Source: Verrucomicrobiota bacterium (GTDB lineage: Bacteria > Verrucomicrobiota > Verrucomicrobiia > Limisphaerales > Fontisphaeraceae). From it: a DNA stretch of 64,000 bases. The notes beneath the pieces are model-generated. The model saw only the letters and a program-made list of their open reading frames with translations. It had not been told where the DNA came from and made no database searches. Positions 44,402 through 53,735 of this stretch are shown piece by piece. The stretch is from the NCBI GenBank assembly GCA_037139415.1, contig JBAXGN010000006.1, positions 1 through 64,000 of the forward strand. Reading direction: 5' to 3'. Numbering within the stretch: position 1 is the first letter of the stretch; the number at the start of each line of letters is the position of its first letter. A program made the position numbers and the translations under genes.

Positions 44402-46372
44402 TCAAGAAGCCGTCGCTGCTGCTGCTGCCGCTGGAGCCGTCGTAGCCGCAGCTTCGGATGTCTCGATGAAACCCTGCAGTTGGCGCAACCGGGTGGGGTG
44501 ACGCATCTTGCGCAACGCTTTGGCTTCGATTTGGCGGATGCGCTCACGAGTGACCTTGAACTGTTTGCCCACTTCTTCCAAGGTGCGTGAATAACCATCT
44601 GCCAGGCCAAAGCGTAATTCCAGAACCTTGCGTTCACGTTCCGTCAGGCTGGTCAACACATCGTTTAATTTGTCCTTCAACAAACTATAGCTGGTCATGT
44701 CCGACGGATTCTCCGCCGCTTTGTCTTCGATGAAATCGCCAAAGTTGGTATCATCGCTGTCGCCGACGGGCGATTGCAGGGAAATGGGCTGTTGCGCCAT
44801 CTTCAAGACCGCGCGCACACGCTCCACGGGCATCTGCATTTCATCCGCGATTTCCTCCGGTGTCGCCTCGCGTCCGAAATCCTGCACCAACTGCTTTTGC
44901 ACGCGCATCAGCTTGTTGATGGTTTCGATCATGTGTACCGGAATGCGGATCGTGCGCGCCTGATCGGCAATGGAGCGGGTGATGGCCTGGCGAATCCACC
45001 AGGTGGCGTAGGTCGAAAATTTGTAACCGCGGCGGTATTCAAATTTTTCCACGGCTTTCATCAGGCCCATGTTGCCTTCCTGAATGAGATCCAGGAACGA
45101 CAGGCCCCGGTTGGTGTATTTTTTCGCGATGGAAATCACCAGCCGCAAGTTCGCCTCGACCATCTCGGTCTTGGCCTGCATGGCTTTGCGCGAGAAGTGC
45201 TGCAACTGCTTGAACGCATCGCTGTATTGGGCCCCATGCATGCGCACCAGTTCTTCCAGCGACTGTATTTTCCGTTGCTCGGATTGAATGATGGCGGCGA
45301 ATTGCGGATTTTTTTTCTGCGCTTCAAGCTCGCGAATGGCGCGCCAGCCGCTTTGGAATTTGTCGTGGATGTTTTCCGCTACCTGGGACATCTCTTCAAC
45401 GACCTTTTGCTTGTAAAAAAACTTGGGAAACGTGGCTTGCAGCCGGGCATCCGCGCGTTTCAAATCCTTTTGCGTCTTCTCCTGCTTGTTTTTTTGCACG
45501 CTGGTCTGCAACTCGGCGTATTTATCGTCCACGGTCTGGTCCATGAGGCGCACGGTCTTCACCAGCCGGCGCAAATCCTTGAGGTGGTTTTCGCGGCCTT
45601 CAATTTTTTTATCCACAATCACCCGGTCAAACCGTTCCTTGGGTGGTTCGGAAATCAATTTTTCTGCCAGCGCGATGTGCTCTTTGCCTGCGAAGCCGAA
45701 ACTGTAAACGACTCGTTTGACTTCGTTTTCGGCGTCCTCGATGCGTTTGGAAATTTCCACTTCCTGCTCGCGGGTCAGCAGCGGCACCTGGCCCATCTGC
45801 TTGAGGTACATGCGCACCGGGTCGTCCAAAATGTCCAGTCGGCTCTTATCCTCCTCTTCCTCAGGCTCGGGTTGTTTGACCCGGTCCACCTCGGCCTGGT
45901 CCACAATTTCAATCTCCAAGGTGCGCAGCCGGGTGTAGATGTCATCCAGCTCATCGGGATTCACCACCGATTCCGGGAGCACATCGTTGATATCACCATA
46001 GGTGAGGTAACCCTGTTCCTGCGCCAGCCGTACCAGTTCCTTGACCTTTTCGGTCAGATCAACGCCGGATTGGCTCTTAAAGTGACTGATATGGGAAGCG
46101 TTATCGGCGGTGGCAAATGTGACCGCGCGGGCGTGCGCTTCGGCCATTTGCTCTTCCGTCATGTGTTCCGCAACCACCGGTTTGCCCTTGGCGTCCAGCA
46201 AGACCGCCTTGGAGACGGCCTTAGGAGCGATTTTGGATGCCACCTTGGGCGCATCCTTTGGGGCGACCGCTTTGGGCGCCTTTTCAGGCGCGGCTTTAGC
46301 GGGTTTTGGCGCGACCACTGGATGTTTCAAATCGGGTTTCTGTGCTAGCTTCTTAGCCTTAGTTTTTACCAT
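44402..46372 (-). CDS. rpoD: RNA polymerase primary sigma factor RpoD (sigma-70)
   Basis: The 656-residue primary sigma factor has a distinctive N-terminal ~60-residue Lys/Ala/Pro-rich tail ([20 protein letters not shown]) before the region 1.1-like segment. Region 1.2 reads [22 protein letters not shown]. Region 2 is [20 protein letters not shown] followed by [20 protein letters not shown] and [20 protein letters not shown]. Region 3 and region 4 ([40 protein letters not shown]) complete it. A large non-conserved insert lies between 1.2 and 2. It is monocistronic, with a strong terminator downstream and a ~490-bp upstream gap. Confidence 0.96.
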   Translation of the reverse strand: MVKTKAKKLAQKPDLKHPVVAPKPAKAAPEKAPKAVAPKDAPKVASKIAPKAVSKAVLLDAKGKPVVAEHMTEEQMAEAHARAVTFATADNASHISHFKSQSGVDLTEKVKELVRLAQEQGYLTYGDINDVLPESVVNPDELDDIYTRLRTLEIEIVDQAEVDRVKQPEPEEEEDKSRLDILDDPVRMYLKQMGQVPLLTREQEVEISKRIEDAENEVKRVVYSFGFAGKEHIALAEKLISEPPKERFDRVIVDKKIEGRENHLKDLRRLVKTVRLMDQTVDDKYAELQTSVQKNKQEKTQKDLKRADARLQATFPKFFYKQKVVEEMSQVAENIHDKFQSGWRAIRELEAQKKNPQFAAIIQSEQRKIQSLEELVRMHGAQYSDAFKQLQHFSRKAMQAKTEMVEANLRLVISIAKKYTNRGLSFLDLIQEGNMGLMKAVEKFEYRRGYKFSTYATWWIRQAITRSIADQARTIRIPVHMIETINKLMRVQKQLVQDFGREATPEEIADEMQMPVERVRAVLKMAQQPISLQSPVGDSDDTNFGDFIEDKAAENPSDMTSYSLLKDKLNDVLTSLTERERKVLELRFGLADGYSRTLEEVGKQFKVTRERIRQIEAKALRKMRHPTRLRQLQGFIETSEAAATTAPAAAAAATAS

Positions 46373-46864
46373 ATATCTATCTGATTCTCTACACGTACCG
46401 AGTGTTTACAAAAAGAGCAGAAAACCATGCCACCAGCCCGGTCATAAGTCAACTGGTTATCCCATATTTTTTCGTTGCCGCAAAAATAGGACGGTGCGGG
46501 ATTTTGCCTTGCTTGCGGGCTACTTTGGTTAGGCGCGGACCAACGTAAGCGTGTCACACATCAAAGGAGGCACGAAAATGGCATGCATTTGACATCGCTG
46601 TGTGTGGGGGGATTCATGGGAACACGTACGGTTTTTGGACACCATGAGCAACTACCCAATCAAATTGCGTCCGGAGTTTCAATCCTGGATGAAATCAGTC
46701 AGGTCATCTTCGATTTTGATGCCACCCTCTGCTGGCGGCGGCTTGCCGGCTTCGTTGGCAGCCATAATGCAGATATTGCTGGGCACGGCTGAAAACAAAG
46801 TAGTGCCAATGATAAAAAAGGTGCTTTACAAGCAGACGATCTTGGGTACTATTTTTGAAAATTT
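46373..46864. other. Divergent intergenic region (492 bp) between rpoD and a lipoprotein gene
   Basis: It should hold the rpoD promoter(s). At 46565-46570 an AGGAGG lies 7 bases before ATG 46578, which starts only a 4-codon frame (MACI) ending at TGA 46590. A longer frame from ATG 46583 (69 codons) and one with ATG inside 46602-46880 (MSNYPIKLRPEFQSWMKSVR) overlap here. Neither has a recognisable family, so no gene is called. The region has the look of a decayed small gene. Confidence 0.35.
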
Positions 46865-47317
46865 ATGCGATCTCGTTTAATTTGGTTGTCAGTGATGGCG
46901 GCTTTGGCGGCGGCCATGACCGGTTGTTCCGGCCCGGAAAAGAAGCTGGGACGCGGGTTGACTAACGCGGGTGAAATCACCCGGTTGGGTGAATTCCGCC
47001 GATCCATGGAGCAGACCGCGCTGTTCAATGGGCCGGAGGCCGCCTATTCCACCGGTGCCATTCGTGGTCTTAACCGCACCTTGGTGCGCACGGGGATCGG
47101 GCTTTATGAAATCATCACGTTCCCGTTGCCCAGCTATGAACCCACGATGAAGCCATACGCCACTGGAAAATACTCGGTCAATCCGGCGTATCCAGACAGC
47201 TTCCGCCCCGGCTTGATCGAAGATACGACGTTTTCGCCGGATACCTCGCTGGGTTTTGGCGGTGGCGATGTCGTGCCGTTTATTCCTGGCAGCCGGTTCC
47301 GGGTGTTTGACAACTAA
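46865..47317 (+). CDS. Exosortase-system-associated lipoprotein, TIGR04073-like
   Basis: The 150-residue lipoprotein has the lipobox MTGC (Cys21). Mature sequence blocks CSGPEKKLGRGLTN, LGEFRRSMEQTALF, GLNRTLVRTGIGLYEIITFP and the C-terminal DTSLGFGGGDVVPFIPGSRF with RVFD match, from memory, the TIGR04073 family described as exosortase-system-associated. These occur only in genomes that also have PEP-CTERM/exosortase sorting. No exosortase or PEP-CTERM protein is in this window. A strong intrinsic terminator follows 17 bp after the stop. Confidence 0.75.
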   Translation: MRSRLIWLSVMAALAAAMTGCSGPEKKLGRGLTNAGEITRLGEFRRSMEQTALFNGPEAAYSTGAIRGLNRTLVRTGIGLYEIITFPLPSYEPTMKPYATGKYSVNPAYPDSFRPGLIEDTTFSPDTSLGFGGGDVVPFIPGSRFRVFDN

Positions 47318-47334
47318 GCAACCCCCTTTTCATG

Positions 47335-47369
47335 GGCGCCAGCGTGGCACGTTGGCGCCTTTTTTATTT
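47335..47369 (+). terminator. Intrinsic terminator abutting ispE
   Basis: GGCGCCAGCG (47335-47344) pairs with CGTTGGCGCC (47350-47359; one G-U) around TGGCA and is followed by TTTTTTATTT. The T tract ends only two bases before the ispE ATG at 47372. Confidence 0.85.
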
Positions 47370-47371
47370 CC

Positions 47372-48253
47372 ATGCGCGTTTCCCTCGCTTCTCCCTGCAA
47401 GGTCAACCTGATCTTGAACATCCTCGGCAAGCGGCCGGATGGATTTCATGAACTCGAAACCGTGATGCAACCCGTGCCGCTGCACGATGGCTTGCATTTT
47501 GAAACGGCCAGCCACAGCGTGGCCTTGACCTGCGATCATCCTGACTTGCCCACCGGCCCTGATAATTTGGTGCATCGTGCCGCCACCGCATTTTTGGCTG
47601 AGGCGGGCATTACCGGGGGCGTGCGCATTCATCTGGAAAAGCGGATTCCCATGGCTGCCGGCCTGGGCGGCGGCAGCGGTAATGCGGCGACCACCCTGCT
47701 TGGGTTGAATCAACTTTTCGGCCAGCCGTTGAAGGCGCAACAACTTCACGCGCTCGCGGCGGCGCTGGGGTCGGATGTGCCCTTCTTTCTCCAAACCAAC
47801 CCGGCGCTGGCCACCGGGCGGGGGGAAAAGGTCGAGTCTTTGGAGACTTTTCCGGTACTGAACCAGTTGGCGCTGCTTTTGATTCATCCCGGTTTCGGCA
47901 TTGCCACCGCTTGGGCCTATAGGGAGTTGGCACGTTTCCCCGAGGCGCTTCAGGGTCGTCCGGGGCGCGCCCGCCACTTGATTTCGCTCCTGCGCCAGGG
48001 GGATTTGCGGGCGGCCAGCGCCGAATTTTATAATTCCCTGGAAGCTCCCGCTTTGAACAAATACCCGGTGCTGGGCTTATACCAGGAATTCTTGAAAGCG
48101 CACGGTGCGGTGGCCAGTTTGATGTCTGGCAGCGGTTCCACCACGTTTGCCCTGATCCCCACCGTGTCCCAAGCCAGGGAGGTGGAGGATCAGTTCAAAG
48201 CCCGGTTTGGCACGGCCGGGTGGACGGCGGTGGTGGCGTTGTCCGGCACCTGA
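47372..48253 (+). CDS. ispE: 4-diphosphocytidyl-2-C-methyl-D-erythritol kinase
   Basis: This GHMP kinase of the MEP isoprenoid pathway has 293 residues. The N-terminus VSLASPCKVNLILNILGKRP with DGFHELETVM is the family signature (usually PAKVNL..DGYHEL). PMAAGLGGGSGNAATTLLGL is the ATP-binding glycine-rich motif, and MSGSGSTTFALI is the C-terminal GHMP motif. The start codon sits directly after a strong terminator, leaving no room for a normal ribosome-binding site after the T tract. Expression must come from read-through, a promoter overlapping the hairpin, or leaderless translation. A small TPR gene follows after 51 bp. Confidence 0.94.
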   Translation: MRVSLASPCKVNLILNILGKRPDGFHELETVMQPVPLHDGLHFETASHSVALTCDHPDLPTGPDNLVHRAATAFLAEAGITGGVRIHLEKRIPMAAGLGGGSGNAATTLLGLNQLFGQPLKAQQLHALAAALGSDVPFFLQTNPALATGRGEKVESLETFPVLNQLALLLIHPGFGIATAWAYRELARFPEALQGRPGRARHLISLLRQGDLRAASAEFYNSLEAPALNKYPVLGLYQEFLKAHGAVASLMSGSGSTTFALIPTVSQAREVEDQFKARFGTAGWTAVVALSGT

Positions 48254-48304
48254 ATTTTGGTGGTCTCTCGGTTCCGGTATCGTCCGCCCAATATTTATTT
48301 TGCC

Positions 48305-48838
48305 ATGAGTTGCCCGCCAAACGAGTTAACGGTACCGCCGCCCGATCGTCATTATCTGGATGCCACGGTGGGTTGGCTGATGCTCGGCAATTACCCGGAA
48401 GCGTGGGGGGAATTTCAACAGATCGCGCCCGGCTTTCGTCAGCATCCCGAGGTGCTCGAAACGGAATGGCGGCTGTTGGCGGCGGAGAAACGCTGGGAAG
48501 ACAGTCTGCGCGTTGCCGGGCAGTTGATTCAGCTTTATCCCGCAGACGTCTCCGGTTGGATTGATCGTTCCTTTGCCCTGCATGAACTCAAGCGCACCCG
48601 GGATGCCTGGGAGCACTTGCTGCCGGTGGTGGATCGCTTTCCGAACGAACCCGTCATCCCGTACAACCTGGCCTGCTACGCCTGTCAAATGGGTGATTTT
48701 GCGGTGGCCCGCCGCTGGTTGAAGCGGGCCTTTGAGCTGGAAAAGCAGATGGAGAGCAAGGTGTTTCGTGGCGGGCAGGCGTTGGATGATCCCGATCTCC
48801 AGCCATTATGGAATGAAATTCCGGACCTGTTGGAGTAG
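48305..48838 (+). CDS. Small tetratricopeptide-repeat protein
   Basis: The 177-residue protein starts at ATG 48305 (in-frame upstream codons look untranslated). It is built of helix-turn-helix TPR units: YLDATVGWLMLGNYPEAWGE, TEWRLLAAEKRWEDSLRVAG, GWIDRSFALHELKRTRDAWE, IPYNLACYACQMGDFAVARR. No enzymatic domain or export signal. TPR proteins usually scaffold other proteins. It is likely co-transcribed with ispE upstream and gcvT downstream. Function not known; the ending DDPDLQPLWNEIPDLL resembles the typical C-terminal cap. Confidence 0.85.
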   Translation: MSCPPNELTVPPPDRHYLDATVGWLMLGNYPEAWGEFQQIAPGFRQHPEVLETEWRLLAAEKRWEDSLRVAGQLIQLYPADVSGWIDRSFALHELKRTRDAWEHLLPVVDRFPNEPVIPYNLACYACQMGDFAVARRWLKRAFELEKQMESKVFRGGQALDDPDLQPLWNEIPDLLE

Positions 48839-48913
48839 GGGCGGATGCGGCGGGTTGGATACGGTGGAATTTTCGCATTGAGTTTTCCGATTTTGGTGGC
48901 ACTAATTACTTCC

Positions 48914-50074
48914 ATGTTGAAACGCACACCGTTGTTTGCGGCCCACCAAAAACTGGGGGGCAAGTTAATTGAGTTCGGCGGCTGGGAAATGCCAGTCCAA
49001 TACACCAGTATTATGGACGAGCACCATTGCGTCCGGCGCGCGGCGGGGTTGTTCGATATCAGCCACATGGGCGAAGTGCTTGTCGGGGGGCCCGGAGCGG
49101 TGGATTTCCTCAATGGCGTGTTGACCAATGATCTCCGCAAACTCGAGGTGGGGCAGGGGCAGTACACGCTGATGTGCAACGAGCAGGGTGGCGTGTTGGA
49201 CGACCTGTATGCGTATCGGGTGGGCGAACGGGATTATTGCCTGATCGTCAATGCCTCCCGGATTGAAGTGGATGTGGCCTGGTTGGTGGCGCAGTGGGAT
49301 AAGTTTCCGCGCCGCGCCATTGTGAAATTGGAGAATGTTTCGGCCAAAGCCGGGGCGGTGGCCGTGCAAGGTCCACGCGTGGCGGAATTTGTGGATGCCT
49401 GTTTCCCGGGGCCCTCCCAGGGTGGCCGGTCCGTGGCCCGCGCCACGGAATTAAAGAAAAACCAAGTCACCCGGTTTGAAAGCCGGGGCATCCCGATCTG
49501 GGTCGCACGCACGGGATACACCGGGGAGGATGGCTTCGAGGTGTTCACCGCCACTGGATTGATTGAACAAATCTGGAACAAGCTGCTCGAACTGGGCAAG
49601 CCGTTCGGCATTAAACCGACGGGCCTGGGCGCGCGGGACACGTTGCGCACGGAGATGGGGTATCCGTTGTACGGCCACGAGTTGGACGAACAAACCACCC
49701 CGATCGAAGCGGGTTTGGGCCGGTTCGTCTCGCTCGATAAAGGGGAGTTCATTGGCCGGGCGGTGCTGGCCGGGCAGGTGGCCGGCGGCATCAAGAAACA
49801 ATGCGTTGCCTTTCGCATGGTGGACAAGTCGGCGCCGCCGCGCCCGCAATATCCGATCTGGAGCACGGATGGCGCGGCCGCGCCCGTGGGGGTTGTGGTC
49901 AGCGGCACGCAAAGCCCGTCCTTGAATGTCGGCCTCGGCATGGGCTATGTCCCGCCCGCCGTTGCCAAACTGGGCACCCGGATTGATATCGAAATCCGTG
50001 GCAAACGGTTTGCCGCGGAGGTTGCCGCCAAGCCGCTGTATCAACGCCCCCCCGCCGGACTCCCCCATCGTTGA
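48914..50074 (+). CDS. gcvT: Aminomethyltransferase (glycine cleavage system T protein)
   Basis: The enzyme takes the aminomethyl group from lipoyl-H protein and makes methylene-tetrahydrofolate and ammonia. It has 386 residues from ATG 48914. LKRTPLFAAHQKLGGKLIEF, GLFDISHMGEV, FGIKPTGLGARDTLRTEMGY and PLYGHELDEQTTPIEAGLGR are GcvT hallmarks. The C-terminal barrel (VGLGMGYVPPAVAKLGTRID) is present. GcvH follows 56 bp downstream. GcvP is not in the window, so the rest of the system must be elsewhere or just outside. Confidence 0.95.
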   Translation: MLKRTPLFAAHQKLGGKLIEFGGWEMPVQYTSIMDEHHCVRRAAGLFDISHMGEVLVGGPGAVDFLNGVLTNDLRKLEVGQGQYTLMCNEQGGVLDDLYAYRVGERDYCLIVNASRIEVDVAWLVAQWDKFPRRAIVKLENVSAKAGAVAVQGPRVAEFVDACFPGPSQGGRSVARATELKKNQVTRFESRGIPIWVARTGYTGEDGFEVFTATGLIEQIWNKLLELGKPFGIKPTGLGARDTLRTEMGYPLYGHELDEQTTPIEAGLGRFVSLDKGEFIGRAVLAGQVAGGIKKQCVAFRMVDKSAPPRPQYPIWSTDGAAAPVGVVVSGTQSPSLNVGLGMGYVPPAVAKLGTRIDIEIRGKRFAAEVAAKPLYQRPPAGLPHR

Positions 50075-50130
50075 TCCACCAAGGCACATTTTTAATTAAT
50101 TATTTAACACTGTTTCCCATTAACAAAACT

Positions 50131-50517
50131 ATGAGCAGCAAAATTCCCGCCGACCTGAAATACACCAAATCCCACGAATGGGTGCGCGTCAGTGGCGACC
50201 TCGCCACGGTGGGCATCACGGATCACGCGCAACAGGAGTTGACCGATGTGGTGTTCGTGGAACTGCCGGCGGTTGGCCGCACCGTATCCGCAGGCGGCGC
50301 CTGTGCGGTCGTTGAGTCGGTAAAAACCGCCAGCGATATTTATTCGCCGGTCAGTGGCGTGGTGGTGGAAAACAACCCGGAGGTCGTGGGGAATCCAGCC
50401 TTGGTGAACACCGCGCCCTACGAGGCGGGCTGGTTCTTTAAAGTTAAAATGGCCAAACCGGATGAGGTCAAGGGGCTGATGACCGCGGCCCAATATACGG
50501 CTCAGATTGGCGAATGA
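50131..50517 (+). CDS. gcvH: Glycine cleavage system H protein
   Basis: This 128-residue lipoyl carrier starts at ATG 50131. The lipoylated lysine is in VVESVKTASDIYSPVSGVVV. LKYTKSHEWVRV and TVGITDHAQQELTDVVFVEL are the standard GcvH N-terminal blocks, and NTAPYEAGWFFKVKM the C-terminal one. It shuttles the aminomethyl intermediate between GcvP, GcvT and the dihydrolipoamide dehydrogenase. It lies in one operon with gcvT and converges with the response-regulator gene at 50540; a G+C palindrome (GGCCGG/CCGGCC, 50521-50534) sits between them without a T tract. Confidence 0.95.
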   Translation: MSSKIPADLKYTKSHEWVRVSGDLATVGITDHAQQELTDVVFVELPAVGRTVSAGGACAVVESVKTASDIYSPVSGVVVENNPEVVGNPALVNTAPYEAGWFFKVKMAKPDEVKGLMTAAQYTAQIGE

Positions 50518-50539
50518 TCCGGCCGGTGCCGGCCCGCCG

Positions 50540-52003
50540 TCATTCAACCTCGGAGAGTTTTCGGTACAGGGTGGCCAGGCTGATGCCCAGCAGTCTGGCC
50601 GTCTGCTCCTTGTCTCCGCCTGCGGCCGCCAAGGCACGATTCAGATACGCGCCTTCCTGTTCGCGGATGAAGTCCTTGAGGGTGCCAAGGGCGGTGCCGG
50701 TGGCCGGGGAATTGGCCCTCGCCGGTTGCTGCTCAGCGGAAGTTTTAAGCGAGGCTCCCGTGGACGGAGCCGCGCCGGGCAGGGTGACGGTTTCCGCCAA
50801 ATCTGCGGAGCCGTTGGTTTTGGGGGCCAGCAGTTGCAGCGTTCCCGGCAAATCGGCGACCTGGATGGTCTCCGTTTCGCTCAAGGCGCAGGCGCGCTCG
50901 ATGGCATTCTCCAACTCGCGGACGTTTCCGGGCCACGCATACGCGTTGAACGTTTCCATGGTCGTCCGGGTGATCTGAAAGGGGCGTCCGGTGCGGGCGT
51001 GGACTTTGTCGCGCAGAAAATGGCCAACCAGCAAGGGAATATCGTCCATTCGTTCCCGCAGGGAAGGGAGGCGGATGGGGATGACGTTCAGGCGATAATA
51101 CAAATCCTCGCGGAACGTGCCGTCCTTAAGCCGTTTTTCCAAGGGCTCGTTGGTGGCCGCGACGACGCGCACATTCACATGCACCGGCATGTTATCCCCC
51201 ACGCGCCGCACTTCCCGCTCCTGCAACACGCGCAACAGGCGGCTTTGCAGCAGCGCGGGCATCGCGCCGATTTCATCCAGAAAGATGGTGCCGCCATCCG
51301 CTTCCTGAAACAGTCCTTTCTTATCGTTAATGGCCCCGGTAAACGCGCCTTTGCGATGGCCGAACAACTCGGATTCGAGCAGGTTTTCCGGGAGGGCGCT
51401 GCAATTGACCGGCACAAAGGGGGCGAATTGGCGCCGGCTGTTGAAGTGCAGCGCGCGCGCGACCAGTTCTTTGCCCGTGCCGCTTTCCCCCAACAGCAGC
51501 ACGGTGCTATCCGTGTCCGCCACGCGCTCCACCATTTTATAAACCTCCTGCATTTTTTGCGCGGTGCCAATGATCTGGCTGAATTGGTAGCGTTTGCGGA
51601 GTTGTTTGCGCAGAAACAGATTCTCGCTGACGACATCGCCATACGAGAGCGCCCGCTGGACGCACAGCTTCAGGTCATCCAGTTTGAATGGTTTTTCCAG
51701 GTAGTCGTAGGCACCCCGTTTCATGGCCTCGACGGCGGTTTCCACCGAGCCAAAACCCGTGATGACAATGACGGTCGCCGGGGGATTCAAGGCGCGGGCT
51801 TTTTGGAGAATTTCCAGCCCGTGCGCGCGGGTTTTATCGAGATAGAGATCGGTGATGACCAACTCCGGGGACTGAGCTTCAATGGCCTCCATGGCCGCCG
51901 GGCCGTTGCTGAACGGCAATACTTCATGTCCTTCGGCACGAAGCAATTCGGAGACCATCTGCACCATGGTCACTTCGTCGTCCACCAGCAAGACCTTGGC
52001 CAT
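50540..52003 (-). CDS. Sigma-54-dependent response regulator (NtrC/PilR family)
   Basis: The 487-residue regulator has a receiver domain (1 to about 120, phospho-acceptor Asp52 in [14 protein letters not shown] at the switch). A sigma-54 AAA+ domain runs from about 140 to 375 with Walker A GESGTGKE and the sigma-54 loop GAFTGA. A Pro/Ala-rich linker leads to a Fis-type HTH at the C-terminus ([20 protein letters not shown]). It acts on sigma-54 promoters after phosphorylation by a histidine kinase not encoded here. It is 12 bp downstream of the pilC-like gene in the same operon, so control of pilus or secretion genes is likely (PilR-like). Confidence 0.92.
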   Translation of the reverse strand: MAKVLLVDDEVTMVQMVSELLRAEGHEVLPFSNGPAAMEAIEAQSPELVITDLYLDKTRAHGLEILQKARALNPPATVIVITGFGSVETAVEAMKRGAYDYLEKPFKLDDLKLCVQRALSYGDVVSENLFLRKQLRKRYQFSQIIGTAQKMQEVYKMVERVADTDSTVLLLGESGTGKELVARALHFNSRRQFAPFVPVNCSALPENLLESELFGHRKGAFTGAINDKKGLFQEADGGTIFLDEIGAMPALLQSRLLRVLQEREVRRVGDNMPVHVNVRVVAATNEPLEKRLKDGTFREDLYYRLNVIPIRLPSLRERMDDIPLLVGHFLRDKVHARTGRPFQITRTTMETFNAYAWPGNVRELENAIERACALSETETIQVADLPGTLQLLAPKTNGSADLAETVTLPGAAPSTGASLKTSAEQQPARANSPATGTALGTLKDFIREQEGAYLNRALAAAGGDKEQTARLLGISLATLYRKLSEVE

Positions 52004-52015
52004 GCGCAGCTTGTT

Positions 52016-53221
52016 TTAATGATTGATGATGTCGCTCATCTTGAAGATGGGCAAAAACATGCAGATCGCAATGCCGCCGACCACCACGCCCAGGAATACG
52101 ATGAGCAATGGTTCAATGAGCGACGTCAGGCCGCCGAGGGTCGTTTCAATCTCTTCATCCAGAAAATCCGCAATGCGCTCCAGCATGGCGTCCACCTTGC
52201 CCGTCTGTTCGCCGGCGGTCATCATGCGGATGATCATCGAGGGGAACAACGGGCTCTTGGCAAACGCGCCCGACATGCTTTCCCCGCGCTCAATATCCGA
52301 AGCGGCGGTGCGAATGGCTTTTTCCATGCCCACATGGCCCACCGTGTTGGAGACGATGTTCAACACTTCCAGGATAGGGACACCGCTACGCACCAGGGAG
52401 GCGAGAGTCCGGGTGAACCGGGCCAGGCAGATTTTATGGGCGATGCTGCCAAAGATGGGCATTTTAATGCGAATCCGGTCCCAAAACTCACGGCCCGGTT
52501 TGGTTTTGATATAAGCCAACCAACCCCAGGTGGCCGCGCCAAGGATACCAGCAATGATGACAATCCAATTTTTGACAAAATCACTGACCTCGATAAGAAA
52601 TTCCGTCGGCGCCGGCAGTTTGGCGTTGAAGCCGGAGTAAATTTCCTTGAATACGGGCACCACCTTGTAGAGCAGAAAGATCACAATCCCGATGGCGACC
52701 GTGGTCACCGCCGTGGGATACATCATGGACGATTTTACCTTTTTTTGCAGGCGGGCCGTATTCTCTTGATACGTGGCCAGCCGGCCGAGAATTTCCGCGA
52801 GCAACCCGCCGCGCTCGCCCGCGCCGACCATGCAGACATAGAGCCGATTGAACGCTTTGGGATGTTTGGAGAGGGCTTCCGAGAAGTTATCGCCGCTTTC
52901 CACGCGGGCGGTGACATCCTTGATCACATCGCGCATGACCTTGTTATTGGTCTGCTCCGCGAGCGCCTGGAGGCACTGCACAATGGCCAAACCGGCATCA
53001 ATCATCGTCGCCAACTGCCGGGTGAAGATCACGAGATCCTCCAATTTGACGCTGCCGCCGGCCGTTTTGCCTTTTTTGGCCACCTTTTCCTGGATATTCA
53101 CCACCAGGAGATTGCGGTTCAGCAACGCCGCGACGGCCGCTTGCTCGGTCGAGGCATCAATGCTGCCCTTCATCTCTCTGCTTGATGCCGGATCCCGCGC
53201 AATATATGTGTATGAAGGCAT
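52016..53221 (-). CDS. pilC: Type IV pilus / type II secretion inner-membrane protein (PilC/GspF)
   Basis: The 401-residue polytopic protein is the platform for pilus or secretion-fibre assembly. The two T2SSF domains are visible: the first with VIFTRQLATMIDAGLAIVQC and VCMVGAGERGGLLAEIL, the second with LARFTRTLASLVRSGVPILE and RMMTAGEQTGKVDAMLERIA. Three transmembrane stretches (SSMMYPTAVTTVAIGIVIFL, NWIVIIAGILGAATWGWLA and PLLIVFLGVVVGGIAICMFL) match family topology. The N-terminal PSYTYIARD is typical. A sigma-54 response regulator follows. The pilus ATPase pilB is not adjacent. Confidence 0.92.
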   Translation of the reverse strand: MPSYTYIARDPASSREMKGSIDASTEQAAVAALLNRNLLVVNIQEKVAKKGKTAGGSVKLEDLVIFTRQLATMIDAGLAIVQCLQALAEQTNNKVMRDVIKDVTARVESGDNFSEALSKHPKAFNRLYVCMVGAGERGGLLAEILGRLATYQENTARLQKKVKSSMMYPTAVTTVAIGIVIFLLYKVVPVFKEIYSGFNAKLPAPTEFLIEVSDFVKNWIVIIAGILGAATWGWLAYIKTKPGREFWDRIRIKMPIFGSIAHKICLARFTRTLASLVRSGVPILEVLNIVSNTVGHVGMEKAIRTAASDIERGESMSGAFAKSPLFPSMIIRMMTAGEQTGKVDAMLERIADFLDEEIETTLGGLTSLIEPLLIVFLGVVVGGIAICMFLPIFKMSDIINH

Positions 53222-53349
53222 AAATATCTAATGCCAGTAGCCTAGCAGTGCTGGTCGCAGTGCGCAAGCCCAATCACGGGCTGAATTTTCCGCCGGCAAA
53301 AGCTGGACCGCTGCCACCATCGGCAGCGCAAAAAAAGCATAAATATGTT

Positions 53350-53377
53350 TTGACAAACCGGGGGCCGGCTTTTAAAT
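53350..53377 (+). promoter_or_regulatory. Promoter of tRNA-Ala
   Basis: A perfect -35 TTGACA (53350-53355) and a -10 TTAAAT (53372-53377) are separated by 16 bp and would start transcription about 8 bp before the tRNA. The bases between -10 and tRNA are pyrimidine-rich rather than a GC-rich discriminator. Confidence 0.6.
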
Positions 53378-53391
53378 TTCCCTCTCTGGTT

Positions 53392-53467
53392 GGGGTCGTA
53401 GCTCAGTTGGTAGAGCACCACAATGGCATTGTGGGGGTCACAGGTTCGAATCCTGCCGGCTCCACCA
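53392..53467 (+). tRNA. tRNA-Ala (anticodon GGC)
   Basis: A 76-nt cloverleaf. The acceptor stem GGGGTCG pairs with CGGCTCC and includes the G3:U70 pair that marks alanine tRNAs. The D stem is GCTC/GAGC. The anticodon stem CCACA/TGTGG has the loop ATGGCAT, so the anticodon is GGC (reads GCC and GCU). The T arm has the TTCGAAT loop with an A-C mismatch at the outer end of the stem. CCA is encoded at the 3' end. It is not embedded in an operon with rRNA. Confidence 0.95.
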
Positions 53468-53500
53468 ATCAATTTTCGACGGCTTTTTGGACTAACGTCA

Positions 53501-53548
53501 CCCAAGGTCGCCCCTGTTTACAGGGTGAGGCTTTGGGTTTATCTTTTT
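53501..53548 (+). terminator. Probable terminator of tRNA-Ala transcript
   Basis: CCCTG (53512-53516) pairs with CAGGG (53521-53525) around TTTA, with an outer CCCAA/TTGGG pairing (53501-53505 with 53533-53537) and then TTTATCTTTTT. The stem is imperfect in the middle. Confidence 0.5.
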
Positions 53549-53735
53549 AGGCAGGTCGAACATTGGCAAGGCTGGATATGGATACTATTTCGATTAGCGC
53601 GTCCGATTGGGGCGCAGGCAGGATGCGCGGCATGGTGCCGCAACCAATGTTGGCTCACGCAGTTTCGGTGTTGGTGAGCCGGGTGAGTGTCCACGCCAAC
53701 ACGCAGGCAGACCATGGGGCGAGTATTTACAATTG

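Larger units (their letters stand above)
53222..53735. other. Intergenic region holding tRNA-Ala
   Basis: Contains the tRNA-Ala gene with its promoter (53350-53377) and probable terminator (53501-53548). The rest has no gene; frames seen across it are shadows of the tRNA or of the PTS gene. Confidence 0.6.

Noticed and set aside
46583-46880. Two small frames upstream of the lipoprotein gene
   Set aside because: They overlap each other in different frames, have no recognisable domain, and one runs into the lipoprotein gene.
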